A stretch of 64,000 nt of DNA from Heliocidaris tuberculata (lineage: Eukaryota; Echinodermata; Echinoidea; Camarodonta; Echinometridae), in NCBI GenBank assembly GCA_025618425.1, contig CM046836.1, forward strand, positions 26,157,587-26,221,586, read 5' to 3'. Under the pieces are notes generated by a model. It was not told the origin of the DNA. It worked only from the letters and a program-made list of their open reading frames with translations, and searched no databases. A program made the position numbers and the translations under genes. Below are positions 33,736 through 44,185 of the stretch, piece by piece; position 1 is the first letter of the stretch; each line of letters opens with the position of its first letter.

Positions 33736-33816
33736 GGTGTGTGTGTGTGTGTGTGTGTTGCGCGCGCGTGTGTGTGTGTGTGCGTGCGTGCGCGCGCGCG
33801 AGTGTGTGTGTGTGTG
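33646..33816. repeat. (CA)n-(TA)n-(TG)n compound microsatellite
   Basis: About 20 CA units, about 22 TA units and a TG/CG run to 33816. CA against TG makes the whole tract a potential self-complementary hairpin. CGCGCG stretches at 33761 and 33790 are Z-DNA-prone. Confidence 0.97.
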
Positions 33817-33829
33817 CAATCCTTAAATG

Positions 33830-35390
33830 GGGTTCATAAATGGTAAGAGCGTGTCACAATTACATACTTATCAAATGTCAGTCGTACATCGAGATAAATA
33901 CAGTACAATAAAATAAATGTGTAAAATTGTAAATTGTACTGTATTGCAAATACAATAATAAGCGGAATGTGAGGGGGATAAAGACGAGACCAAAATAACG
34001 GAATTAATGTGCATACCGTTGATTTATTTTGTTTCTAAATAATAAACAGCATAAATTGAAGATCCAAATACTGTGATAGTTAGGCAAAAGTTCAATTTAT
34101 ACTTATACCAGTGACAATAAGGGCTTAGATTATGGGGATATCCGGGTACCGCCGTCCCCCAATCATTCTTTTATTTGGCAAATCAACATCATAGAACATA
34201 CAATGCACCAAAAATGACTAAAAGAAAATTAAGCTTCCTTTCGTGGAACACTAATCACATTTCACTATACAGACATGAAAAATGAACGCGCATAACATGT
34301 TAAAAAACTAAACATAATTTCGGGGATTATGTAAAATCACTGTGTGCTCATAAATCTTCCTTTTAAATACCGAGTTTTTCTTCTACTCTTATGACGTTGT
34401 CATTGCATAATTTTCTTCTGGTATATTGTTTGGGTGACAATTTCAACGCATTTTTCACTGGTATCTCTTATACTTGGTAGGAAAAGTATTAACTTACGTG
34501 TTACATCCCCTCTCACGATCTACGTTCCATGGTGGGACCTACTTCTTATAGCTCCACCTGCCTGTGGTCCTTCGTTCCATTAATCCAATGAAATCCAATG
34601 GAAATCTAGGCCAAAACATGATAATAAAAATGAACAGGAAATGAAGTGTCTTTCTAAAAATGTAATATAATCTAATACATTACTCTTAAGAGAAAGTTGT
34701 TTCATGTAAATATATATATAGATGCGAAGATACCCAACTTTAACATTTCGACGGCGTCTCGGTAAATTGTATAGTGTGAGGATTGATGAGACAGGAGACA
34801 CGGACGTATATATATATAAGAACATTTCACAATGCCATATCAATAAGATGGTATGAGATTTTCCGAAGTATTTTTAAAATTACATGAATTTTTTTTAATG
34901 TTGGGTTTTCTCTGGATCTGGCACCCCTCCCCCCCCCCCAAAAAAATGGTCTTGCATAAATGTTTGTACATATTTTAGAAAAAAAATACATAAAAAGGGC
35001 CCTTAAAAATGATGAAGTTAATATTTTGCAAATTGTTGATTACCATGGAACACTCAGGCGATTGGTATACGTCTTCAGTGTATGTCATGCAGTTTGATGT
35101 TGACTTTTACTTATTTTTCATTATTTGACATTGAAGAACACACATATATCACGAACATTACACATTACAGCATTAGGCATTGTTAGGTGATTCATGTCTT
35201 CAAGCCCTCCTCACCAGACAAACCCTCTTCTTCCGAAAGAATCACAGCGAATATGTGTTTTCAATTCTTAACAAAGAGGCACGTACAGATGCATAACAAT
35301 GTACATTGCCAATATGCGTCATTACAACGATATGTAATTATGTTCATTTCCGTAAAATCAGCAGATATCTAACGGCAATCTAATTTTTTT
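33830..35390. other. AT-rich intergenic DNA
   Basis: No gene supported. Small C and A runs near 34928-34945. Confidence 0.45.
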
Positions 35391-35399
35391 CTTCTTTGT

Positions 35400-35530
35400 A
35401 GACGTTTGGTTTAAAGGCATCGGACTGTGGACCAGAAGGTAAGGGTTCGAGTCCCTGCCGAAGTACTAAAATCCCTTTTGGCAAGACATTAATCTACATT
35501 TGCCACACTCGACCCATTGAAGTAAACAGG
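35400..35530 (+). mobile_element. tRNA-derived SINE-like head
   Basis: TTTGGTTTAAAGGC resembles a degenerate Pol III A box, and GGTTCGAGTCC at about 35446 is a good B box at the expected ~35-45 bp spacing. The region then continues with TTGGCAAGACATTAATCTAC and CATTTGCCACACTCGACCC, which resembles SINE bodies of marine invertebrates as I recall them. It lacks a foldable acceptor stem, so it is not a functional tRNA gene. Confidence 0.6.
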
Positions 35531-36395
35531 TAGCTATAGGAGGAAATTATTTCCTTTTTTTTCAGCGCCTTATCAGTGCAGCCATAGGCTAGAGCAGGGA
35601 TAATAATCCCACACCCTCTGATAGACCATAGAGACATTGTTAAAATACGTAATTTGCGCTTTAAACGAACGTAACTTTGAAGGTAAAGCTTTGGCAATAC
35701 TTCAAGTTTCTCCGGCATTGCAGACAAAACAACAACCAAAAAAAATCCCCTGAAACTTCACTCATAAAGAATGGAAAGTTGTTTATTATCATTTAATCCT
35801 CACTAATGTGTATTCCTAATATGCACGAATTGTGATAAAAGATATGAAATCCTTAGAGGATATTGAAAGGTTTAGCCTCTACTTTCAAACGAGCTAACGT
35901 CCGTTAGTCCGATAAAACTCAATCCTAACGTTAACACCAATCATATCATTAAAGAACGCCCTCTAATCCTAACCATACCAACCCTATCCTTATTTTTGAA
36001 ATCCTATACCATACCCTTTCTTTAAAACTTATCCTAATTCTAAACCAAATAAATTACCCTACCCTATCCTTAAAACCTTACCGTAATCCTAACCCAAATC
36101 CTACTTTATTCACTGTCCTAAAAACCTTATCCTAATCCTTATCAAAAAGTAACACATACTGGAAGAATCAGAATTTTTGGGGGATCAATTGGACTGAAAG
36201 CTTTTTTAAAGAGTTGAATTGTTCATCGCCCATAAATATACGCATGATTGATGCAACAAAGACTATAATAGACCCCGTCTCCCCCCCCCCCCCCCCGAGA
36301 AGCATCCCATGATAATTTCAATATCTTATTTTATTCAGTATCTAAATTTTGGAAAGAAATATTACTTAGAAGTGCCTCCTATTGCATTAATTAGA
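35531..36395. other. Spacer with degenerate CCTAACCC-like words
   Basis: From 35920 to 36150 the words CCTAACC, ACCCTATCC and TCCTAATCC recur irregularly. A C run occurs at 36280-36296. No gene. Confidence 0.55.
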
Positions 36396-36400
36396 AGCAA

Positions 36401-36715
36401 TCACTGACAGATTTAGGGGGGGGGGGCGTAACTTAATTCCCTTACCCCTCCACCTTTGAAAATAAAATCGGCAAACTTTATACAAAAGCCAAAGATCCCC
36501 CCCCCCCCCTTTCAATTTATCGACCCAAACAAGCCAAAAGTCACTTGGAAATGTCATAAACTTGTTATGATTGTCAGAGTTGTTTGAGTAAATTAAATCT
36601 GTATACATGTGATAACGTTTTCTTTTTCTTTTTATTTGTCTATGTTTGTCAGATATCTTATTTGGCATTGTGCCCTCTAAATTTAAAAAAAAAAATCCAG
36701 GATCCACCTCTGATT
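36401..36715. mobile_element. MITE of the TGGCGGATCCAGG type, diverged
   Basis: CACTGACAGATTTAGGGGGG at the left pairs loosely with CCAGGATCCACCTCTG at the right, with a G run and an A run inside. It resembles the better-preserved element at 57603-58098. Confidence 0.45.
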
Positions 36716-36862
36716 GGAAGTTTATCGAGGTTGGTGCTGTGAAGCCACTTGATGGCTTCCTTTTCGTAAATGAAATATTCACACCCTTTGGAAGAATGTT
36801 TATAGAGACAAAAAAAATAGTACAATAATGTATAATGTATTAGACTGAAAGACATACTTTAA

Positions 36863-37269
36863 CCCTTTCGAGACGATTGACCACATTTTGTGGTTTGACT
36901 CAATAACTTTTGATTCAGAGCTCTAAAAAATATATCAGATGCACGACTAGAAAGAGCAAAATTTTCTGCACACACTACTTCCATTTTTATTGCATGACCA
37001 TATTGCATTTGATGGCAGGAATTTTAAAAACGAGAATAAGCTTTGAAACCCTTAAATTGGCAACACATTGAGAGGTTCAAAATCATTGTTTTTCATCAAA
37101 ATTGGCAATTTTTTCAACTTTCGACTAAGTTTCTAATGATGTATATTGTTTTCAAAGACATTACATTTTGTTAGAACCATGTAGCACTAAAAGAAAAATA
37201 TTAATATTGCCAATTTGAAGAACAAAATGTGATCAATTTAGCCCTGAAATAATTCCTGTCCTGAAAGGG
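36863..37269. mobile_element. piggyBac-like MITE (TTAA, TIR CCCTTTC)
   Basis: TTAA at 36859-36862 precedes CCCTTTCGAGAC, and GTCCTGAAAGGG precedes TTAA at 37270-37273. The subterminal blocks TGACCACATTTTGTGG and CAAAATGTGATCAATTTA are inverted. TTAA duplication with CCCTTT termini is characteristic of piggyBac. It is 407 bp with no ORF. A diverged fragment sharing GCCAATTTGAAGA and TTAATTTAGACC lies near 11757. Confidence 0.8.
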
Positions 37270-37273
37270 TTAA

Positions 37274-38120
37274 GACAAGATCAACCCTCATCAAAACAGA
37301 TTACTAAACATGTCATGGTGCGTTTGACAAACATCATACGCCCTTTGTAGAGAGTTTAGGAAAATGACGCAGAACAAAGTCATGCAAGTACATGCATAGT
37401 GAGGGAAGATGTTTTTTTTTATCCAAATATAGAAACTACCAAACTTGTATTGTATCATCCTGTATTGTGTTCAAGATCTTGTGTACGTAATAAGCTTTTT
37501 TGACAGATACGAAGGCTCAAGTTGACGCATAAAGGTGAAATTGGATTCTTTTGATTGAAGTTATTTGAAAAGAAATATGTCTTTATCGTTGCCATGGTTT
37601 TGTGTGTTTGTGTGTTTGCGTTTATACACATACCGATGTGTTCGCCAGAAAAAGAGCTTATCATCTAAAGAAAAGATGTCCAGATGGTCATTAATCATGA
37701 TGAAATACTGATGACTCATGAATTAGGTGTCTGTCAACGCACTATTTATAAAAAAAAATTTTTTTGCTTGCTTATTTGTAAGTCCTTCCTCTTCCACTTT
37801 AAAAAGATGCTTTTACTCACAACGAATTTCTCATATCCTTGTAATTATTTGTTGAATTGTTATTGATTTTCATTTTTTTATGTTCTAGTTTTTTTTAACG
37901 CAAATGATGCTATTTATCTTAAAAGTGAAAGTGTGAGATACGTCACAAATCAGTTAAATGTCAAATTATCACCACCACATGACACATCTTCTTTTTTCTC
38001 CTTCTTTTTTTCAAAAATGAAATTGAGTGTGCAATATACATTGGCGACAGTCATTGAAAAATCACAGGCATTTGAGGCAGTATTTCGAATATAAATTTTG
38101 TCCAACACATGTCCAAGGCT
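37274..38120. other. AT-rich intergenic DNA
   Basis: No gene or repeat recognised. Confidence 0.4.
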
Positions 38121-38144
38121 ACATGTCGCAATCCCCCTATCCCC

Positions 38145-38207
38145 CTCCCTCTCTATCTCTCTCTCTCTCTCCCTCTCTCGGTCTCTCTGTCTCTCTTTCT
38201 CTCTCTA
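38145..38207. repeat. (CT)n-rich tract
   Basis: Imperfect CTCTCT repeats with GT interruptions. Confidence 0.9.
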
Positions 38208-38209
38208 GA

Positions 38210-39040
38210 ATTTATTTTTAATTTCATTTCCATAAGTTAAATCAGACTTGTAATTAATTTTTTACTTTTTAGAATGTTCATATACCTAGAGTATGGAACA
38301 TTGTAAAGACAAGTTAGAAGATTATTAAAATATTGTGCCTTCAGTGCTTTTTGTTTCAATTGCACAACGCATTGTGGACAAAATACAACGAAAAAGTGAA
38401 TATCAGTTTTACACAAACTCTTGCAATTCATTATTATAAAACGCTTTTTTACATATCGTTCTTAAAAGATCATTTGAGTGTTCTGTGAATGTGATCAACA
38501 TTTTGGGCGCTTGCTCCTGTGATTCATTACAATTTTTTTTTTAAATTGTATACAATTATCTCGGGGTTGATTAGGCATGATAATGGCATAGCCGCCGACG
38601 AATTACAGAACAGTATTTCTTTCTCTCTATTGGAATACCTCTCTTTTGAATGAGAAAAACAAGAATGTTGCTTCAAGGGACGCTGTTATAATGATTATAA
38701 GGGTAGGAAACCGCCCTTATTATCCAAATAAATTTGATAAAAATTAACTGTATGAATGAAAAGAATTATTCTGGATTGATTTGTGAGTAAACGATTGAGC
38801 CATAACGGAATAGATGAAAGGTGTAGAAGAGAAAGAACGGGAAATGAAAAGAAGGTGAAGAATGTAATAACATCAGAAGGGAATGGAAAATAATGCGGTA
38901 ATTGAACTTTGATTATAACATGAAGTACTTGATAAGATGGAAAAGAAGAATCACAGAAAGAAAGGAGACAAAGAAAAATGATAGATGAAAATGATAATGG
39001 GAAATAGGGATAGTCTAAAGGAGTGGATGGCGAGAAGCAA
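38210..39040. other. AT-rich intergenic DNA
   Basis: No gene or repeat recognised. Confidence 0.4.
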
Positions 39041-39074
39041 AGAGAAGGAGTCTCAGTATAATTATTAGCGAGTA

Positions 39075-39288
39075 ACAGGGAGAGAGAAACTCACAAAGAG
39101 AGAGAATGAAGAAAGAGAGAGAGAGAGAGAGAGAGATTAAGAGTGAGGGGTGAGAGAGGTCTTTAGAGAAATTAAGATAGAGAAAAGGAGAATTAAAGAT
39201 ATTGTGGGTGAGAGAAAGAAAGCGGCAGAGAGAAAGAACGAGAGAGAGAGAGAGAGAGAGAGAAAGAAAGAGAGAGAGAGAGAGAGAT
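39075..39288. repeat. (GA)n purine tract
   Basis: Interrupted GAGA/GAAA runs. The apparent ORFs on both strands are low-complexity artefacts. Confidence 0.93.
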
Positions 39289-39434
39289 GTTTTCATTTGA
39301 AAGGAAGTGGTCAACAAATGTTTAGATCACTAAAATCAGATATACCCTACCTGACCGTAATCATCTTTACGGAGATGTTGGAAAAAGAAAAAAAAAATCA
39401 GAAGTGTAGTCGAGGATTAGGGTCATGGAAATGA

Positions 39435-40655
39435 AGAATTATTTTTCAGATGACATAATTCGGGGTTATCTTAAAACATACCACACCTGGAACAAGGCCC
39501 TGAAAATGTCTGGCGATTACTCATGATATGCTGCAAGACGTTCTGGTGGCGTCTTTGTCACGCGTGGTGCTTAAATGGCATGTTCATGTCGATACACGAA
39601 ATGACAGGTAGTTATTAAACCGATCTGCATTTCGGCAATGCATTTAAAATCTTATTTCATCATGTTCATTGCCATTTTCTTTACATATCCCCAATATATA
39701 CCAAACAACGAAATTTTACTCTCCTAAATGATGATCCATTTGGTCTGAGTCGTAATGATTCATTTTGTAATTTGAAGAGTGTGAAGATATAAGGTCATTA
39801 TATTTTCGGACATAATACAGCCAAACGGATTAACTCGAAGGACACGATAAGCTGAAGTATAATGAATTTCAATGGTTCGCTACATGTTATGTAAATTCTT
39901 TTTCGTAAACTAATGTGTCACTCTAAAAAAATTATTAGATGAAAATGAATGGATGTAATATGTTTAATCTAGCGTTGTTTCATATTGTACTGTTCAGATA
40001 GATATCTGGGAAGGGGGCGAACTTATATCGATAATATATTTCTTTCTTTTTTTCAAATTTAGATTCGTTTATTTATCATTTTCAAATAATCACACAAACA
40101 TAAAGTGCATAACATCGTGATATTTCTGAATGATGTGTTTCGTAAATATGAGTAAACAGCAACAAGTAAAGAAGTGCACAATACATAAAGAGTAATAAAT
40201 GAATAATTTTACAACACATGATACACAAGTTATTTCCTTACGAAAATTTGTTTCTCTGAAATCTGTAGGACATGCTAAAAGGCTAAGCTCTTATATTACA
40301 TGTCCAAAAACAAATTCAATTAATCTGTGATTTGGTCATTGGATAATATAAATTGATAAATTATATAAATACAACAAACGAGGCATTCGTCGCCATTCCC
40401 AAAGGAAAAGTATAGAGTGTGAAAGTTTAGGGGGGAAATGTTAAAGTGTGGGAATAACAGGCGATTACTTATATTGAAACGGGAAATAATTTACTCATAA
40501 GTAATCAAATAAAATAACTGAGGTTATTAATCTTGTCAGTATCGTAATACTAACAAGCTTCATTGATACTTACAGGAAACTAAATGAATTTCAGTTTTCT
40601 GGTCCATATGATATGCACAATATATTTTGATTGTCATTTACGTGTTACTTGGTTA
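39435..40655. other. AT-rich intergenic DNA
   Basis: No gene supported. On the minus strand near 40050-40090 GATAAATAAACGAATC could be a decayed retroelement tail like that at 33530. Confidence 0.4.
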
Positions 40656-41025
40656 TAAAAAAAAAATGAAGTCTCTGGCTCACTTTCTCACAAGTCAGTA
40701 AAGTTGAATAAATATGAAGAAAAAAAAAACCCCTACAAACTCATTACCACGCCGTTCGGTTGTCGTAAATTAGAAGGACAAGATAGTTTTTCTTTTAACC
40801 TTCATTTCTTCGGCAATAACAAACAATTATTTATAATTCATTGTCAACATGACAGTTGGAACCTGTATTATATGATCGGAAATTTAAGAAAATACAGTGA
40901 AAGTTAGTGGTAATAACAATATGATCTTCAAGGCTGTTACAGAGGTATACATGTATATCTTGTTATTCCTTCTTTTTTACATTTTTTTTTATATGTTTGT
41001 CTGCCCATTCCTGGCAACTTGTCAA

Positions 41026-41885
41026 ATAATAATAATAATAATGATTTATAAAGCGAATAAACTATACTGCGCTGCAAGAGCTCCTGATGTGCTTATAACT
41101 ATGGTGAGTACTTAAATGAAAAGATATGCTTTTAGTTTTGATTTGAAAGTATTCACAGTTGGTGATTTCCTGATTTCTAACGGTAAGTTGTTCCACAGTT
41201 TGGGGGCTGCGCAGACAAATGCTCGATCTCCTAAGGTTATTTTTGTTTTATATGACGGGGTTTGCAGTAGTAAAGTATCTTGAGAATTGCGCAAGTTGTG
41301 GGTATGTTTGGGAGCTTTAAGTTGTAACAGTTCCACAATATATTTAGGGGCTTGACCAATTAGAGCTTTATAGACAATCAACAGGATTTTAAAAGATATT
41401 CTTTGTCGCACTGGTAGCCAGTGCAGATCTCTCAAAACAGGGGTGATCCGTGAGAATTTGGAGCATCCACAAATCAGTCTTGCACAGAGGTTTTGGACCC
41501 GCTGCAGTCGTGCTATTTGAGAGTCAGGGAGTCCATACAATAATCCATTACAATAATCTAACTTGCTAGTGATGCATGCATGAGCAATTATTTTCATACT
41601 ATCCTGATCAAAATATTTTCTAATATGTCTGAGATTATATAACATGTAATATGATGATTTACATACATTGGTAATGTGTGCTTCCATATTCAAATGACTG
41701 TCAAAATGCACTCCGAGATTTCTAGCATTCATAGATGGTTTTATGACAGAACTTCCAACAGATATCCCATCCCATATCCCACTTGGGGAATCAATTATAT
41801 TATTTTCAACCTTCCTGTAATGTATTATTTGTTCTCCTTTGTAATTCACATGTATGTACTTTGATTTGCCGAAAGAAATAATAAT
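41026..41885 (-). mobile_element. 5'-truncated CR1/L2-type LINE, minus strand
   Basis: The 3' end is at an (ATT)n tail (41026-41042 in plus-strand terms). The 5' truncation lies next to another short ATT tract near 41880. The unit includes the reverse-transcriptase C-terminal remnant described separately and ~85 bp of 3' tail. Confidence 0.88.
41112..41849 (-). pseudogene. LINE ORF C-terminal remnant
   Basis: 245 codons, open upstream as far as 41880 with no true ATG start, as expected for truncation. It begins after the catalytic RT palm, so no PQG or YADD motif is present. Visible family blocks are NARNLGVHFDSHLNM (thumb), ITSKLDYCNGLLYGLP, LHWLPVRQRISFKIL and LWNNLPLEIRKS...FKSKLKAYLFI. 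It shares these with the remnant at 32241-33308 but differs at many positions, so the two come from different subfamilies. It cannot encode an active enzyme. Confidence 0.9.
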
Positions 41886-41970
41886 AATAACATTAATTCA
41901 TCTTAATTCCCACTACGTGTTAATTTTGAAGTCACTGGGTCGCCTTGTCCCAAGTCAGTGAAGTTGACTA

Positions 41971-42000
41971 ATTAAAAAAAAAAAAAAAAAAAAAAAAAAG
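41971..42000. repeat. Poly(A) run
   Basis: About 28 A residues inside the second degenerate unit; another A run lies at 42120-42142. Confidence 0.95.
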
Positions 42001-42306
42001 GAGAAATGACCTTCAAACTTGTTATCCTGTTCGGCTGTCGTAAATTGGAAAGACAAAAGTTGGAATTTTCATTCAACCTCTGAATACCTGATCTGCGAGG
42101 CTACAATTGACAGAAATGCAAAAAAAAAAAAAAAAAAAAAAAGGCTGATATATAATCCAGGTAGTGGTTCATTGCGTTCTACTTGGTTTTTGAAAGCGAA
42201 GTGTCACTGTCACAAGTGAATGAAATAGTTTAAGTGAATGACCTTGAAATCTTACCTTGATCGCGTTTCATCCTACTCTTCAAGGGGGAAAGGAAATACT
42301 CGCTTA

Positions 42307-42561
42307 CAGTGGCTTAGCATTGGTACAATCTTTGAGGGGCACTGGCATGGGGGGGGGGGGGGGCTAATGAATGAAATATGAATTCTTGTCGGGGGGATGA
42401 GGGTGATGATGAGGAAAGAGTATTTTCATGTTCTTTTCTCATCCTTCCCCCCCCCCCCCCTTTCCTTTTATTTTCTCGCCTTTTCTCTTTTTAAAAATTA
42501 TTTTTCTAGTTTCGCCCTTTGGGCAGGACGTGCCCCCTTGCCCCCATAGCTACGCCACTAC
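42307..42561. mobile_element. MITE of the AGTGGCGTAGCTATGG type
   Basis: CAGTGGCTTAGCAT at the left is mirrored by ATAGCTACGCCACTAC at the right, with G runs inside the left end and CCCCCTTGCCCCC at the right. It is about 255 bp and non-coding. Confidence 0.65.
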
Positions 42562-42708
42562 TTGCATAAATCTTTTCCTTTACACAATGTTATTCATTAT
42601 AACTTGTAAATAAGAGAAATATTGATATGACACCCAAGAAGGATTTAGGTTGAAATTTTGAAGTGGCAATAAGACCCAATGATAAAGTATTAATGAATTA
42701 AACTGTGT

Positions 42709-43000
42709 CGAAGAGAGATTGAAACGAGATTAGTAGCTTTAAAGGTTGAAAGAGAAAGGCATAAAGGAGAGAGAAAGAGAGAGAAAAAAAAAGACTGACA
42801 GAGTGAAGAAAAAAAATGAATATTGAAACATTCGTTGGAGCAAAACAAGAAGATGAACCGAGAGAGGAGACAGAAAGAGAAATAGTTGTATGTAAAACAT
42901 TTCAAAAAGAGGGGATCCGAAATAGAAAAGAGATGGTGAAAGGGAGGGAAAGAGAGAGAGATAAGAGAAGAGAAGAGAAAAGGAGGAGACGAATGCAGAT
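42709..43000. repeat. Purine-rich tract
   Basis: GA/AAAG-rich low-complexity DNA. ORFs on both strands here are artefacts. Confidence 0.85.
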
Positions 43001-43193
43001 TATCTGAACATGGGGCAAAAGGTGATACATTCCACAATTGACTAACCAATACTGAATTAGTTTTAAGATTTTTACTCATAAGTTCATTGCAGTGTTCTTA
43101 GATTATGAAACAGTGAGAAATATGCAGTGAGAATAATAACTTGAACTGCGTGGGCTGGGCCCTACCCTTCTATTGAAAATCTTCTAAAATCTA

Positions 43194-43754
43194 TTGATAC
43201 GCTGGAGTTTGAAAAGGTCCTACTGCGCCGTCAAACGTGACAATACTAATAATCTAACAATGGACATGATGGAAAAGGGAAAAAGTATTTCATTTGTGAC
43301 GTTGGCTATTTTCCTTGTCACTTTTCAATCTTCTTTTGTTGATAACTTTTTTGTTCAACACCCCCTGCCTCTCTCTCTGACTGTACCAAGAGATTCAACA
43401 GAGGGGTGTAGGAATAATGAGGGGTGTAGGAATAATGAGGGGTGTGTACTTTAGTGGTATAAACTTGTCGTTACTGTTTAAAGAACACCGTCTGGATTTA
43501 AAAATCGTTGCGATTGTATATTGGGGTGTAGTGATTTGGGGCTACCGGTGGCGTCAAGTGCACATAAGGAACGTACCACACCTATTATTTGCTTGATGCG
43601 TTTCTCGCCTGAATCAATTTCTAGCGGGTCGACAGTAGCTCTGTCTAGTTGTGACCTGAAAACGTCTCTTGCTTACACAATTGAACTGATCTCGTTTCGA
43701 AACAGTTTTCTCGACAAAAACGGCAATCAAGGGATTACCTATATGAATTTGTAA
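43194..43754 (+). pseudogene. Interrupted reading frame with signal-like N-terminus
   Basis: One frame runs 187 codons with only two stops (TAG 43452-43454, TAA 43476-43478). From the ATG at 43260 it starts MDMMEKGKSISFVTLAIFLV, a charged start and hydrophobic core like a signal peptide. An 18-bp tandem duplication (GGGGTGTAGGAATAATGA) lies just before the first stop and may have disrupted it. After the second stop the frame continues with Cys-containing sequence (RCDCILGCSD...ALSSCDLKTS) to 43754. I do not recognise a family. It may be a broken secreted-protein exon or chance. Confidence 0.25.
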
Positions 43755-43923
43755 ATTCGTCTCCAGTTTCCGCTATCGCATCTCTTTTATTTACTAATCG
43801 AAATATTACTCTTTCTACTTGCGCAATTTCAGGAGTGGAATTAAAAGGTTGTAAGGTGTGACGCCATTTTCAATTTCCCGCTGGGGACTCTTGTAAGAGT
43901 TGTCGTCTGCGCTGCACACCACC

Positions 43924-43987
43924 ATGGCAGAGATGAGATTGATTTTAGTGATTTTTTGTTTCATGGTACCACTGGTTCTAGCACAAG
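43924..43987 (+). CDS. First exon of a secreted-protein gene (signal peptide)
   Basis: ACCACCATGG is a strong Kozak context. The exon encodes MAEMRLILVIFCFMVPLVLA followed by Gln and the first base of the next codon: a short charged start, a ~14-residue hydrophobic core and an Ala cleavage site. It is followed by AAG|GTGAGA, a consensus 5' splice donor at 43988, so the intron is phase 1. The preceding ~80 bp (about 43840-43923) are less AT-rich and would be the 5' untranslated region. No matching second exon was recognised downstream; the first intron would contain the TU-like foldback element. The product beyond the signal peptide is unknown. Confidence 0.5.
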
Positions 43988-44185
43988 GTGAGAATGTCCT
44001 GTTATTGTAGCTGCTCGGTAGGTTATTGATATATTCACACAACTAACTAGGATGTAGAATTTCTATTCACTGTATGTCCTACTACGGGCATGATGAAAAC
44101 ATTTCCAGCCTACTGACTTTATACATAATTTATTATAGACATATGTTGTGGTCATCACAACTAAGAAACATTAACTAATGGTAAT

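Larger units (their letters stand above)
40660..42235. repeat. Three degenerate copies of a ~160-bp unit around a LINE
   Basis: AAGTCTCTGGCTCACTT...AGTCAGTAAAGTTGA...CCGTTCGGTTGTCGTAAATT near 40660-40820 matches AAGTCACTGGGTCGCCTT...AGTCAGTGAAGTTGA...CTGTTCGGCTGTCGTAAATT at about 41930-42090. A weaker third copy starts near 42195. The LINE at 41026-41885 sits between the first two. Confidence 0.7.

Noticed and set aside
35400..35475. Functional tRNA gene
   Set aside because: Only A- and B-box-like words are present; no acceptor stem or complete cloverleaf can be drawn.
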